Shown: positions 44,044 to 53,606 of the stretch, one piece after another
Layout of the letters: the number at the start of each line of letters is the position of its first letter
How positions within the stretch are numbered: position 1 is the stretch's first letter
NCBI RefSeq assembly: GCF_024171945.1
Contig: NZ_JAMTCR010000002.1
Span: 1,116,001 to 1,180,000 of the forward strand
From: Actinokineospora globicatena
Lineage (GTDB): Bacteria; Actinomycetota; Actinomycetes; Mycobacteriales; Pseudonocardiaceae
Direction of reading: 5' to 3'
Length of the DNA: 64,000 nucleotides
The notes under the pieces: generated by a model
What the model was told of the DNA's origin: nothing
Database searches by the model: none
The model's input: only the letters and a program-made list of their open reading frames with translations
Translations under genes and position numbers: made by a program

Positions 44044-44415
44044 ATGTCCGCGTTGACCGGCGTCCAGCACATCGCCCTCACCGTCACCGATGTGGACCGC
44101 AGCGTCCCCTGGTACGAGCGGGTGCTCGGCTTCGCCGCCGAGAGCCGCACCGACCGCGCGGACGGCAGGAGCACGGTCCGGCTGCGGGGTTTCGGCGTCA
44201 CCCTCACGCTGGTCCAGCACCCGCACGGTGCGCACGCCCCGTTCGACGAGTACCGCCCGGGGCTGGACCACCTGACCTTCTCCGTGCCGGAGGCCGCGAG
44301 CTGGCCGGGCCGCCTCGACGAGTGCGGCGTGCCCTACTCCGACACCCCCGACGGCGTCGCGCTGCGCGACCCGGACGGCATCCGCCTGGTCCTGGCCTGC
44401 CCGGCAGGCCGGTGA
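44044..44415 (+). CDS. VOC (glyoxalase-like) protein
   Basis: 123 residues. It has the two beta-alpha-beta-beta-beta modules of the vicinal oxygen chelate fold: MSALTGVQHIALTVTDVDRS, then WYERVLGFAAE, and later DHLTFSVPEAASWPGRLDE and ALRDPDGIRLVL. Likely metal ligands are His9, Glu in the second module, His in LVQHPHG or GLDHL and Glu/Asp at the end. Activity unknown. It is convergent with the DedA gene, stops 4 bases apart. Confidence 0.85.
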   Translation: MSALTGVQHIALTVTDVDRSVPWYERVLGFAAESRTDRADGRSTVRLRGFGVTLTLVQHPHGAHAPFDEYRPGLDHLTFSVPEAASWPGRLDECGVPYSDTPDGVALRDPDGIRLVLACPAGR

Positions 44416-44419
44416 CCGG

Positions 44420-45061
44420 CTACTCGGTGACCGACACCGTGTCCACCGGCCTGCGCATCTCCTGCCGGTACCGCCAGATCCCCCACACGGTCCCGCCGAC
44501 GAAGAACGCGATGCTGCCGACCACCGCCACCGTCTGCAGCCAGGGCAGGTCTTCCAGCAGGCCCGCCGCGTAGTAGCCGAGCAGGACCAGCGTCGGCACC
44601 CAGGCGATGCCGCCGACCGTGGTGGCGAGGGCGAAGCGGCGCGCGTCCATCTTCGCCGCGCCCGCCACCAGCGGGGCCAGCGTGCGGATCCACGGGATCC
44701 AGCGGGCGACCACGATGGCGAAGAACCCGCGCCGGTCGAGGAAGTCGCGGGCGCGGTCGAGGTTGTGCTGGTTGAGCACCCGGCCGCCGACCCGGGTGAT
44801 GATCGCGTGGCCCGCCTTGGCGCCGATGTAGTAGCCGACCTGGTTGCCCGCGACGGCGACGACGGTCGCGGCCCCGGAGAGCCACCACGCCTGGTGCTCG
44901 TGGTCGTGCTGGGCCAGCACCACGCCCGCGGCGAACAGCAGCGAGTCGCCGGGCAGGAAGAGGCCGACGACGAAGGCGCACTCGGCGAAGACGAATCCGA
45001 GCACGATGGCCCAGACCAGCAGTGGACCAGCCGATTCGAGCACGCCGAGCGCGGTGTTCAC
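44420..45061 (-). CDS. DedA-family membrane protein
   Basis: 213 residues from a GTG at 45061. The VTT/DedA signature is clear: FVVGLFLPGDSLLFAAGVV, GNQVGYYIGAKAG, and RGFFAIVVARWIPWIRTLAPLVAG, with an Arg-rich loop. DedA proteins flip polyprenyl or other phospholipids across the membrane. The window has a second DedA gene at 52,838-53,488, so the strain has two paralogues close together. M. tuberculosis Rv0364 is the counterpart of one of them. Confidence 0.92.
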   Translation of the reverse strand: MNTALGVLESAGPLLVWAIVLGFVFAECAFVVGLFLPGDSLLFAAGVVLAQHDHEHQAWWLSGAATVVAVAGNQVGYYIGAKAGHAIITRVGGRVLNQHNLDRARDFLDRRGFFAIVVARWIPWIRTLAPLVAGAAKMDARRFALATTVGGIAWVPTLVLLGYYAAGLLEDLPWLQTVAVVGSIAFFVGGTVWGIWRYRQEMRRPVDTVSVTE

Positions 45062-45208
45062 GGCCGTAGGGTACGGCGGCGAACGGCCACCGCGCAGACG
45101 ATCCACGCCGTATTCACCGAGCTTTGGCTGCCCGGAAACGCCCCCGCGACCAGCCGGTGCTCACCCGTTGGGGCGGAACACAACGCGCCGCCCGCACGTT
45201 GCCCAACC

Positions 45209-45787
45209 GTGTCCGATGTGATCATTTCCGGTAGGGGTGTCGGCGTGCTCGTCGGGGACGAGCGCTGGCTGTTCCGCGGTCTCGACCTCGCCGTCCCCGC
45301 GGGCCGGTGCCTCGCGCTGACCGGGGAGAACGGTTCCGGCAAGTCGACCCTGCTGCGCGCCCTCTACGGCCTGCAGGAGCTGACGGAGGGCACCGTGCTG
45401 GTCGCGGGCCACACCCCGGACGAGGCCGACATCGCGTTCCGCCGCGACGTCTCGGTGCTGCTCGACGATTCGGCGGTGTTCGACGAGTTCACCCCCGGCC
45501 AGCACTTCGACCTGCTCGGCGGTGGCCAGCCCGCGCACGAGTTGCCCGAGGTGCCCGCGCGCGGCCTGTCCGCGGGCCAGCGCAGGCGGCTGCTGCTGCT
45601 CGGCGCGCTGACCAAGCCGCACAAGGCCCTGCTGCTCGACGAGCCGGAGCGGGCGGTCGACGCCTCGGGGCGGGACTGGTTGAAGCAGATGGTCAACGCC
45701 GCCAAGGGCGCGGGCTCGGCGGTGGTGCTGGCGAGCCACTACCCGCCGCTGGTCGACGCGGTCGCCGACGAGGTCATCGAGCTGTGA
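45209..45787 (+). CDS. ABC transporter ATP-binding protein
   Basis: 192 residues, shorter than usual. Walker A is GENGSGKST (39-47), the Q-loop lies within YGLQELTEG, the signature is LSAGQRRRLLLLGAL, and Walker B is KALLLDEPERAVDASG. The switch His is in LASHYPPLV. The GTG at 45209 gives a natural N-terminus; one at 45218 is also possible. It overlaps the next gene by 4 bases (GTGA), so the two form an ATPase-permease unit. Substrate unknown; the small size fits a drug- or peptide-export system. Confidence 0.88.
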   Translation: MSDVIISGRGVGVLVGDERWLFRGLDLAVPAGRCLALTGENGSGKSTLLRALYGLQELTEGTVLVAGHTPDEADIAFRRDVSVLLDDSAVFDEFTPGQHFDLLGGGQPAHELPEVPARGLSAGQRRRLLLLGALTKPHKALLLDEPERAVDASGRDWLKQMVNAAKGAGSAVVLASHYPPLVDAVADEVIEL

Positions 45788-46956
45788 GGCGGGTGCTCGC
45801 CCGCCTGTCCGACTCGGCGCTCGTGGTGTTCGTGCTGGGCGGCTTGCTGAGCCTGCCGTTCTACAAGGCCGATGGGCTGCGTGAGCGGTTCGTCGGCGCG
45901 CACGCCGTGGCGCCGGGGTCGACCACGGCGGTGCTGCTGGTCTCGCTGGCGATCGCGGTCTTCTCGCTGCTGCGCCGCAACCACGTTTGGGCCAATCCCG
46001 CCCAGCTGACGTGGGACGATCACGGCGATCGGGCGAAATCCCTCCGCCGCCGGTTGTGGTTGGCACTGCTCTCGCGCTTCGCGGTGGTCGGCTATGTGTT
46101 CGTCGCGGCGGGCTTGATCCTCGGTTGGCCATCAGATCTGCCGCTCGTGGGCGCTCTTATCGCCGCATCGGCCCTCTTCGGATTCCGCTGGGCCAACCGA
46201 CCGCAGAGCTGGCCAGAACTCGGCGGCCCATTCCTCTTAGCGCTAGCGGGAGTCCTGTTCGCCGGGCCGATAGTCCTGTGGGGCGTCGTCGCGGTTCTTA
46301 CGGTTGCCGCGTTCCCTAGCGGGCGAGCGGTTCGGCGGGACGTATTGGTCCGCGGTTGGAACGCGCGCATCTTGCGGTCAGTCTCAGCTGCCTTCGGTGA
46401 TGCGCTGGCCCTCTTACCGCCTGCACGCCCGGTCCGCGTACGTCCCAGCAATCCTCTGCGCTTCGCGCTTGCCGGTGCCCTGGCGAGACGGTCAGCGCTG
46501 CCGTTCGCGGTGCTCGTCTTGCTGGCGACACCGGTGCTGCGCCACGCCTTCCCCGTCGTCGGTTCCGTGTGGTGGGTCGGCCTCGGCGCGTACTTCTCGA
46601 CCGTGCCGTTGGCGGGCGGCCTGGCGGAGGTGATCCGCACGCCAGGCCTCCGGCGCTGGGTGCCGACGAGCACCAGAGTGCTCAAACTCGCTGCGCTGGC
46701 CGTGCTGACCGTGGCCGCCGCGGTGTGGGCGGCCACGGCCGTGCTGCTCGGGCTCTCGTTCGTGCCTCTAGTCGTCCCCCTGGTCGCGTGGGCCGTCGTG
46801 CGGACCGTGACCAGGCCCGACATCGACTACACAGCCGGGGTCTCGACGGACGTCGGTGGCGTCTACCTCCCGGTCGGGCTCGTGTTCCAGGTGCTGCGCG
46901 GGCCCGACCTGCTGCTGTTCGGCCTGCTCGTGCTCAGCTACTTCCACTCGTCGTAG
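45784..46956 (+). CDS. ABC-linked membrane permease, unknown family
   Basis: 390 residues, with about ten hydrophobic segments and short polar loops. It overlaps the ATPase gene by 4 bases, so it should be its membrane partner. The 45,985-46,450 stretch uses TTA, CTA and CTT codons (two TTA), in contrast to the rest. No motif identifies the cargo. It ends 18 bases into the 3' end of the convergent MFS gene. Confidence 0.75.
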   Translation: MRRVLARLSDSALVVFVLGGLLSLPFYKADGLRERFVGAHAVAPGSTTAVLLVSLAIAVFSLLRRNHVWANPAQLTWDDHGDRAKSLRRRLWLALLSRFAVVGYVFVAAGLILGWPSDLPLVGALIAASALFGFRWANRPQSWPELGGPFLLALAGVLFAGPIVLWGVVAVLTVAAFPSGRAVRRDVLVRGWNARILRSVSAAFGDALALLPPARPVRVRPSNPLRFALAGALARRSALPFAVLVLLATPVLRHAFPVVGSVWWVGLGAYFSTVPLAGGLAEVIRTPGLRRWVPTSTRVLKLAALAVLTVAAAVWAATAVLLGLSFVPLVVPLVAWAVVRTVTRPDIDYTAGVSTDVGGVYLPVGLVFQVLRGPDLLLFGLLVLSYFHSS

Positions 46957-49589
46957 CCGAGCACCACGTCCCGGGTGCCCGCCTCGCCGCGCCGCAGGCT
47001 CACCTCGTGCGCCGACGGCGAGTACCCGCTGGCGATCACCGTGTAGTCGCCCTCGGCCAGCGCGTCCACCGAGTACCAGCCGGACTCGTCGGTGTTGGTC
47101 ACCGCGACCACCTCGCCGGAGGAGTCGAGCACGGTGATCCGCGCGTTGGCCACCACGGCTCCGTCGCCGGTGCGCGCCATGCCCTCCAGCGCGGCCGCGC
47201 CCAGGAGCTCGACGTCCTGGCGCAGCGGCCCCGAGTCCGGCACGGCGAGCGGGATCGCGACCGGCTGGAACTCCTCGGCCGCTACCACCAGGGTCAACTC
47301 GCCCTGGCGCACGCCGACGAACCGGAAGCTGCCGTCCGAGGCCGTCGTCTGGGACTCCACGACCTCGCCGCGGTGGTCGGTCAGCGTCACCTGGGCCAGG
47401 CCGAGCGCGGTGTGCCCGTCGGCGGTCATCACGAACCCGTGCACGATCGTCGCGCCCGCCAACACGACGTCCAGTGTGGACTGTCCGGATCGGACCTTCA
47501 CGGTGGTCGCCTTCGGCTGGTGCTCCGGCGCGGAGGCGAGCAGCACGTACGACCCGGGGTTCGGCGCGTCGAGCAGGTACTCGCCGGTGCCGTCGGACCC
47601 GACCCGGCTGACCTGCCTGCCGCCCGGGTCGAGCAGCGTCAGCGCCGCACCCGGCACGACCGTCCCGTCCGGGTGCCGGACCTGCCCGCGCAGCCCGACC
47701 AGCTCACCGCGCAGGGCGGTCGGCTCGTGGAACCCGTTGTGCCCGTTGGACTCCGAGTGCCCGTTGGACTCCGAGTGCCCGTTGGACTCCGCGTGGCCGT
47801 TCGACCCCGGGTGCCCGTTGGACTCCGGCTTCCCGTCGTCCGCCTGGTCCCCGTCAGCGGCCTGCTCGTCGGCCTGCTCCTCCGGTCCGAGCAGGCTCTC
47901 CTTGGCCTCGTCCGGCAGCAGCGCCTCGCCGCCCTCCATGATCGCCGCCGGGGACGCGCCGCTGCGCAGCGGGATCTCCTTGATGAACAGCGACACCAGG
48001 AACGCCAGCACCATCACGCCCGCGCCGACCAGGAACACCAGCTGGATCGACTCGACGAAGCCCTCTTGGAACGGTCGTGCCAGCCGCGGGTCGATCTCCT
48101 GCAGGAACGACGAGTCCTGCAGGACGCCGCCACCGCCGCCACCGCGCAACGCGGCGAACACCGGGTCGTTGACCGGGTTCGACCGGACCGCCGGGTCCGA
48201 CAGGGCGGCCTGGAACGCCGGGTTCTGCGCGGCGGACCGGAAGGCGTTGGCGATGTTGTCCGCGACGGTGCTGAACAGCAGCGACAGGAACACCGCGACA
48301 CCGAGCGTGCCACCGAGCTGGCGGAAGAACGTGATCGCCGCGGTCGCGACGCCCATGTCGCGCATCTGCACCGAGTTCTGCGCGGCCACCGTCAGCGTCT
48401 GCATGCAGAAACCGAGGCCGAGGCCGAACACCACCATGTAGACGATCGGCTGCCAGATCGGGGTGTCCACGCCGACGAGGTGGAACAGCAGCAGCCCGCC
48501 GATCAGCAGCAGCGACCCGATGATCGGGAAGACCTTGTAGCGCCCGGTCTTCGAGGTGATCTGCCCGGACACCACCGAGGCGAACATGATGCCCAGCATC
48601 AGCGGCACCATCATCAGCCCGGCCTCGGTCGGGGTGAACCCGCGCACGATCTGCAGGTACTGCGGGATCATGGTGATCCCGCCGAACATGCCGATACCCA
48701 GGATCGTGCCCGCGATGATCGTCATGGCGAAGGTGGACGTGCGGAACAACCGCAGCGGGATCAGCGCCTCGTCCTTCATGGCCCGTTCGACCAGCAGGAA
48801 CCCGACCAGGCCGACGAAACCGATGCCGTAGCAGAGCAGCGAGCGCTGCGAGTCCCAGCCCCACTCCCTGCCCTGCTCGGCGACGATCAGCAGCGGCACC
48901 ACGGCGATCGAGAGGAACACCGCGCCGAAGTAGTCGATGCGGTGGTCGTGGCGCTCGTGCGGGATGTTGAGCACCTTCATCACCACGAACAGCGCGATGA
49001 TGCCGATCGGGACGTTCACCAGGAACACCCAGCGCCACCCGGTGATGCCCAGGATCTCGCCCTGGCCAGCGAAGAAGCCGCCGATGACCGGGCCGAGGAC
49101 GCTGGAGGTGCCGAACACGGCCAGGAAGAAGCCCTGGTACTTGGCCCGCTCCCGGGGCGGCACGATGTCGGCGATGATCGTCAGCGCCAGCGACATCAGC
49201 CCGCCCGCGCCGAGGCCCTGGAACGCCCGGTAGGCCGCGAGCTCGTACATCGTCGTGGCCAGCGTGCAGGCCAGCGAGCCGATGATGAACAGCGAGATCG
49301 CGGTCACGAAGAACGGCTTGCGGCCGTAGATGTCGGAGAGCTTGCCGTAGAGCGGTGTGGAGACGGTCGAGGTGATCAGGTACGCGGTGGTCGCCCAGGC
49401 CTGCAGGCTCAGCCCGTTGAGGTCGTCGGCGATGGTCCTGATCGACGTGCCGACGATCGTCTGGTCCAGCGCGGCCAGGAACATGCCGAGCATCAGCCCC
49501 GACATGATCACCAGGATCTGCCGGTGGGTCAGGCCCCCCTCGGTCGGCGCTGCGTGCTTGGCCGGGTTGTCGGCCGTCGCTGCGGTCAT
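46938..49589 (-). CDS. MFS exporter (DHA2 type) fused to carboxypeptidase-regulatory-like domains
   Basis: 883 residues from the ATG at 49589 (AGGGGA upstream). Residues 1-560 form a 14-helix drug-exporter domain with LAALDQTIVGTSIRTIADDL and LYGKLSDIYGRKPFF, typical of EmrB/QacA. A long external loop with Gly-rich RGGGGGGV lies between helices 13 and 14. After the last helix comes an acidic linker and a run of SNGH repeats (six near residues 610-645), then three carboxypeptidase regulatory-like (CarbopepD_reg-type) domains (LRGQVRHPDGTVVPGAALTL and two more, each ending in a GEYLL or GWYSV type strand). The fusion is unusual; the appended domains probably lie in the cytoplasm or on the outer face depending on the topology of the last helix. 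Confidence 0.9.
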   Translation of the reverse strand: MTAATADNPAKHAAPTEGGLTHRQILVIMSGLMLGMFLAALDQTIVGTSIRTIADDLNGLSLQAWATTAYLITSTVSTPLYGKLSDIYGRKPFFVTAISLFIIGSLACTLATTMYELAAYRAFQGLGAGGLMSLALTIIADIVPPRERAKYQGFFLAVFGTSSVLGPVIGGFFAGQGEILGITGWRWVFLVNVPIGIIALFVVMKVLNIPHERHDHRIDYFGAVFLSIAVVPLLIVAEQGREWGWDSQRSLLCYGIGFVGLVGFLLVERAMKDEALIPLRLFRTSTFAMTIIAGTILGIGMFGGITMIPQYLQIVRGFTPTEAGLMMVPLMLGIMFASVVSGQITSKTGRYKVFPIIGSLLLIGGLLLFHLVGVDTPIWQPIVYMVVFGLGLGFCMQTLTVAAQNSVQMRDMGVATAAITFFRQLGGTLGVAVFLSLLFSTVADNIANAFRSAAQNPAFQAALSDPAVRSNPVNDPVFAALRGGGGGGVLQDSSFLQEIDPRLARPFQEGFVESIQLVFLVGAGVMVLAFLVSLFIKEIPLRSGASPAAIMEGGEALLPDEAKESLLGPEEQADEQAADGDQADDGKPESNGHPGSNGHAESNGHSESNGHSESNGHNGFHEPTALRGELVGLRGQVRHPDGTVVPGAALTLLDPGGRQVSRVGSDGTGEYLLDAPNPGSYVLLASAPEHQPKATTVKVRSGQSTLDVVLAGATIVHGFVMTADGHTALGLAQVTLTDHRGEVVESQTTASDGSFRFVGVRQGELTLVVAAEEFQPVAIPLAVPDSGPLRQDVELLGAAALEGMARTGDGAVVANARITVLDSSGEVVAVTNTDESGWYSVDALAEGDYTVIASGYSPSAHEVSLRRGEAGTRDVVLGYDEWK

Positions 49590-49695
49590 GCGTGGTCCCC
49601 TAGCTGGTGCTGGTGTGCTGGTTCGTGGGCAGCCCGGATCGACGCAACTGGTTGCGTTGGCCAAGCATGTGCCTGCTCGGCGTCGGGTGCAACTC

Positions 49696-50649
49696 TCAGG
49701 CGGCGAGCGTGCGCACCAGGGCGTCGCGCAGGAACTCGCCCGCGTGCCGCAGCGCCAACCGGCCTTCCGGGACGATCGGGTAGAACGCCGGGAACACGTG
49801 CACCTGGCCCGGCCACACCTGCAGGTCGCAGTGCGCGCCTGCCGAGGTCATCGCGGTCGCGAGGCGCCGCGCGTCGGCTAAGAGGCACTCGGCACCGCCC
49901 ACCTGCACCAGCGTCGCGGGCCAGCGCCGCATCGAGCCGCGCAGGACGTCCAGCCGGGGGTGGTCGACGCCGAGGTCACCGGCGTAGATCGCGGCGACCT
50001 CGCGGGCCCGGTCCGGCGGGATGTACGGGTCCCGGCACAGCGCGTCCTGCTCGTCGAGCCGCGCGCAGGTCAGGTCCAGGAACGGGGAGAACAGCACGAC
50101 CGCGCCGGGCATCGCCGAGCGCTGCCTGGTCAGCGCCGCGAGCAGGCCCGCGGTGAGGTGACCGCCCGCGGAGTCGCCCGCGAGCACGATCCGGTCGGCG
50201 GAGTAGCCCTGGTCGAGCAGCCAGTGGAACGCGGCGAGCGCGTCGTCGGCGGCCGCCGGGTACGGGTGCTCCGGGGCGCGCCGGTAGTCCAGCAGCAACA
50301 CCGGCAGGCCGCTGGTCTGCGACAACGCCGCCGCGATGTGCCGGTGGCTGCGCAGCGACCCGAGCACGAAACCGCCGCCGTGCAGGTACAGCACCACCCC
50401 GGCCCGCTCGTCGGCGTCCCGCGCGGTCAGCATCAGACCGGTCACGTCGCCGTAGCCGTGCGGCTCGGACACCGCGCGGACCCGGGTGCCGCGCGGCAGC
50501 GGCGTCAGGCCGACGGTGTCGAACGCCTCCCGCACCACGCGCAGTTGCCCACCGCGCAGCCGCAGCCGGTCGGCGACCGGGCGCGCGCAGGTGCGCAGGT
50601 ACCGCGCCAGCGCCCTGGCCTGCACGCTCGGCCCTGGTAGCTCGGCCAT
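49696..50649 (-). CDS. Alpha/beta hydrolase, HSL (hormone-sensitive lipase) family
   Basis: 317 residues from the ATG at 50649. The oxyanion motif is HGGGF (90-94), the nucleophile elbow GDSAGG near residue 160, and DARRLATAMTSAGAHCDLQVW and GQVHVFPAF supply the Asp and His positions. It is an intracellular esterase or lipase of the HSL/GDSAGG subfamily. It stands 100 bases from the MFS gene and is divergent from the GlcD-type oxidase. Confidence 0.9.
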   Translation of the reverse strand: MAELPGPSVQARALARYLRTCARPVADRLRLRGGQLRVVREAFDTVGLTPLPRGTRVRAVSEPHGYGDVTGLMLTARDADERAGVVLYLHGGGFVLGSLRSHRHIAAALSQTSGLPVLLLDYRRAPEHPYPAAADDALAAFHWLLDQGYSADRIVLAGDSAGGHLTAGLLAALTRQRSAMPGAVVLFSPFLDLTCARLDEQDALCRDPYIPPDRAREVAAIYAGDLGVDHPRLDVLRGSMRRWPATLVQVGGAECLLADARRLATAMTSAGAHCDLQVWPGQVHVFPAFYPIVPEGRLALRHAGEFLRDALVRTLAA

Positions 50650-50734
50650 CCCACACCCCCGACCCGGCATCGACAGTGACACCCAACACATCAACTGTAG
50701 GTCAGCGGTAGGACGATCGCCTACGGTTGCCGGT

Positions 50735-52138
50735 GTGCACGCCTCGGTGACATCCCCGGAGTTGCTGGCCCGGCTCAGCTCCGCGCTCGACCACGACGGG
50801 GTGATCACCGACGCCGACGTGCTGCCGGGCTACGAGCGGGACATGATGCCGCTCGCCCCGTACGGCACGCCGCTTGCGGTAGTGCTGCCCAGGACGACCG
50901 CGCAGGTCCAGGCCGTGGTGCGGGCGTGCGCCGAGCACGGGGTGCCGATCGTCCCGCGCGGCGCGGGCAGCGGGCTGTCCGGCGCGGCCAACGCCATCGC
51001 GGGCTGCGTCGTGCTGGTGACCACCCGGATGAACGCCATCCTGGAGATCGACCCGGACAACCGGCTGGCGGTCGTCGAACCCGGCGTCATCAACCTCGAC
51101 CTGCGCGCCGCCGTGGAGCAGCACGGCCTGTTCTACCCACCGGACCCGTCGAGCTACGACTGGTGCACCCTCGGCGGCAACCTGTCCACCAACGCGGGCG
51201 GCCTGTGCTGCGTGAAGTACGGGGTGACCACCGACTCCGTGCTCGGCCTGCAGGTCGTGCTGGCTGACGGCGAGGTGCTCGACACCGGCCGCCGCACGGT
51301 GAAGGGCGTCGCGGGCTACGACCTCACCAAGCTCTTCGTCGGCAGCGAGGGCACCCTCGGCGTGATCACCCGGGCCACCCTCGCGCTGAGGCCGCTCCCC
51401 CAGGCCCCCGGCACGCTGGTCGCGGCCTTCGACACCGCGGCGGCCGCGGGCGACGCGGTCACCGGGGTGGTGCGCGCGGGGATCATCCCGTCGCTCATGG
51501 AGATCATGGACGCGACGGCCATCGCGGCCGTGGAGGCGCACCTCAAGACCGAGCTCGGCGCCGGTCGGGGCAGCGCCGCCCTGCTCATCTGCCAGTCGGA
51601 CACCGGTGGCGACGCGGCGGTCGGGGAGCTGTCGGCCATCGAGCGGATCTGCCGGGACGCGGGTGCCCCCCTGGCGCACACCACGTTCGACCTCGCGGAG
51701 GGCGCGTTGCTGCTGACCGCGCGCCGGGCCGTGCTCACCGCGCTGGAGACCTACGGCGCCTGGCTCACCGACGACGTCTGCGTGCCGCGCACCAAGATCA
51801 CCGACCTGATCGCGGGCTGCGAGCGGATCAGCGCCGAGGTCGGCCTGCGGGTCGCCGTGGTCGGGCACGCGGGCGACGGCAACATGCACCCCACGATCGT
51901 CTACGACCCCGCGTCGGCCGACGAGTTCGCCCGCGCCGAGCGCGCCTTCGCCGACATCCTCGACCTCGGGCTCCGGCTCGGCGGCACGATCACCGGCGAG
52001 CACGGCGTCGGCAAGATCAAGCGCGAGTGGCTCGCCCGCGAGATCGGCCCGGTCGGCCTGCGGGTGCACCGCGCGGTCAAGGCCGCGCTCGACCCGGGGA
52101 ACCTGTTCAACCCCGGCTCCATGTTCGACCTCGGCTGA
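50735..52138 (+). CDS. FAD-binding oxidase, GlcD/D-lactate dehydrogenase type
   Basis: 467 residues from a GTG at 50735 (GTG at 50747 possible). FAD-binding PCMH motifs are VPIVPRGAGSGLSGAAN and GGNLSTNAGGLCCVKYG, with KLFVGSEGTLGVIT. The C-terminal oxidase domain has GHAGDGNMHP and GTITGEHGVGKIKREWL. It oxidises a 2-hydroxyacid such as glycolate or D-lactate with FAD. The start is near a possible -10 (TACGGT at 50722-50727), so the message may be leaderless. It is divergent from the esterase gene. Confidence 0.92.
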   Translation: MHASVTSPELLARLSSALDHDGVITDADVLPGYERDMMPLAPYGTPLAVVLPRTTAQVQAVVRACAEHGVPIVPRGAGSGLSGAANAIAGCVVLVTTRMNAILEIDPDNRLAVVEPGVINLDLRAAVEQHGLFYPPDPSSYDWCTLGGNLSTNAGGLCCVKYGVTTDSVLGLQVVLADGEVLDTGRRTVKGVAGYDLTKLFVGSEGTLGVITRATLALRPLPQAPGTLVAAFDTAAAAGDAVTGVVRAGIIPSLMEIMDATAIAAVEAHLKTELGAGRGSAALLICQSDTGGDAAVGELSAIERICRDAGAPLAHTTFDLAEGALLLTARRAVLTALETYGAWLTDDVCVPRTKITDLIAGCERISAEVGLRVAVVGHAGDGNMHPTIVYDPASADEFARAERAFADILDLGLRLGGTITGEHGVGKIKREWLAREIGPVGLRVHRAVKAALDPGNLFNPGSMFDLG

Positions 52139-52236
52139 GCGCCGCGATCACCCGGCGGACGGCATCGCGTGGGGCACCCGGCTCACTACAGTGATCCGCC
52201 CACCACCGGTACGAGCAGGAGTGACGGTTCGAGACG

Positions 52237-52833
52237 ATGGACCAACCGCAATACGCCACCGCCACCGAGGTGTGCCGACGCCTCTCCGGCAGGCTCACCG
52301 ACGACGTCGTCAGCGTCGTCCAGTCGCAGTTCTTCGCCGGTGAGCGGGAGATGGCGCTGTCCGCGCTGCTGCTCAACCTGCAGTACGAGGGGGTGGGCAT
52401 CACCGAGGACGAGGCCGAGCTGATCCGCGCCCTCCTCGACGACCCGCACGACCCGGAACTGGGTGAGGTGGCCGTCGTCGCGACCCCACCAGCGCCCTCC
52501 TACCGGTTCAGCCCCACCGGACCAGCCGACGCACCGGACCCCTCCGGCGCCGACCGGGTCATCGCCGGTGAGGCCGCTGTCGCGGGCGGGCGCCGGGTGC
52601 GCAGGGTGTGGCGGGACCCGCTGCCGGACGCGGCGAACCCAGCGACCTGGGTGTACCTGGTCCAGGTGGCGCCGGGTGCGGACGAACTGCGGGCGCACAG
52701 CGCGATCAGCTCACGGCTGTGGGTGGCCCGGCAGGAGAAGTGGCCGATCGAGGTGGTGGTGGAGGGCAGGCCGCTGCCGCCCTACCAGACCGCCGCGGTG
52801 ACCGCCGCCCACCAGGTGTGGGCGGCGGCGTGA
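52237..52833 (+). CDS. Hypothetical protein
   Basis: 198 residues. The N-terminal half is helical and acidic (RRLSGRLTDDVVSVVQSQFF, then EDEAELIRALLDDPHDPEL). A Pro-rich linker is followed by a compact C-terminus with RRVRRVWRDPLPDAANPATW and VYLVQVAPGADELRAHSAI. No signal peptide or membrane segment, and no family recognised. It is downstream of the oxidase gene (98 bases) and convergent with the DedA gene (4 bases). Confidence 0.65.
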   Translation: MDQPQYATATEVCRRLSGRLTDDVVSVVQSQFFAGEREMALSALLLNLQYEGVGITEDEAELIRALLDDPHDPELGEVAVVATPPAPSYRFSPTGPADAPDPSGADRVIAGEAAVAGGRRVRRVWRDPLPDAANPATWVYLVQVAPGADELRAHSAISSRLWVARQEKWPIEVVVEGRPLPPYQTAAVTAAHQVWAAA

Positions 52834-52837
52834 GCGA

Positions 52838-53488
52838 CTAGAGGCCGGGGCCTGCCGCGTGCTTCCGTTCGCGGCGGGCCTTGAGCACCTCGAAGATGAT
52901 CGGCAGCACCGAGATCAGCACGATGAGGACGAGCATCGCCTCGAGGTTGTTGTGGATGAAGTCGATCTGACCGAGGAAGTAGCCGAGGACGGTCAGGCCG
53001 GTCGCCCACAGCACGGCGCCGATGGCGGAGAAGGTGAAGAACTTGCGCTGGTCCATGCGGCCGACACCCGCGACCGCGGTGATGAAGGTGCGCACGACCG
53101 GCACGAACCGGGCGAGCACGATGGCGCGCGGGCCGTACTTCTCGAAGAACACGTGCGTCTTGGCGACGTGCTCCTGCTTGAACAGCTTGGAGTCCGGCTT
53201 GTTGAACAGCGCCGGGCCGACCTTGTAGCCGATGTAGTAGCCGACCACGTTCCCGATGAACGCGCAGGCCGTGAGCAGCACGCAGATCAGCCACAGCGGC
53301 GTCGGGATCTTGTCGATCGCCACGAACAGGCCCGCGGTGAACAGCAGCGAGTCGCCGGGCAGGAAGAAGCCGAGGAGCAGCCCGCACTCGGCGAAGATGA
53401 TCAGGCAGAGCACCGGCAGCAGGTACGGGCCGAGGCTCGTGAGGATGACCTCCGGGCTCAGCCAGTCCGGTAGCAGTGCCTGGTTCAC
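52838..53488 (-). CDS. DedA-family membrane protein (second copy)
   Basis: 216 residues from a GTG at 53488 (GTG at 53506 possible). The motifs are ECGLLLGFFLPGDSLLFTAG, GNVVGYYIGYKVG, GPRAIVLARFVPVVRTFITAVAGVG, and a C-terminal helix ending in basic residues. It has five or six membrane segments. It is a lipid flippase of the VTT/DedA group. The gene at 44,420 is a paralogue with a similar plan. Confidence 0.92.
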   Translation of the reverse strand: MNQALLPDWLSPEVILTSLGPYLLPVLCLIIFAECGLLLGFFLPGDSLLFTAGLFVAIDKIPTPLWLICVLLTACAFIGNVVGYYIGYKVGPALFNKPDSKLFKQEHVAKTHVFFEKYGPRAIVLARFVPVVRTFITAVAGVGRMDQRKFFTFSAIGAVLWATGLTVLGYFLGQIDFIHNNLEAMLVLIVLISVLPIIFEVLKARRERKHAAGPGL

Positions 53489-53606
53489 GGGGAGGTCTGC
53501 GCGCACTCGGACAAGGTACAGGGCAGGCCTGTGACCAGCCTGTGCCGGGTTTGTCCTGGCAGTGCCTCCGGTCACACACCGTGTCGGCGGTCGGCCAGGT
53601 CGGGGG

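Noticed and set aside
46569-50156. A 1195-residue plus-strand open frame
   Set aside because: It lies opposite the MFS exporter and esterase genes. Its composition (Arg, His, Gln, Ala strings) is the mirror of G+C-rich coding DNA, and there is no ribosome binding site or known domain.
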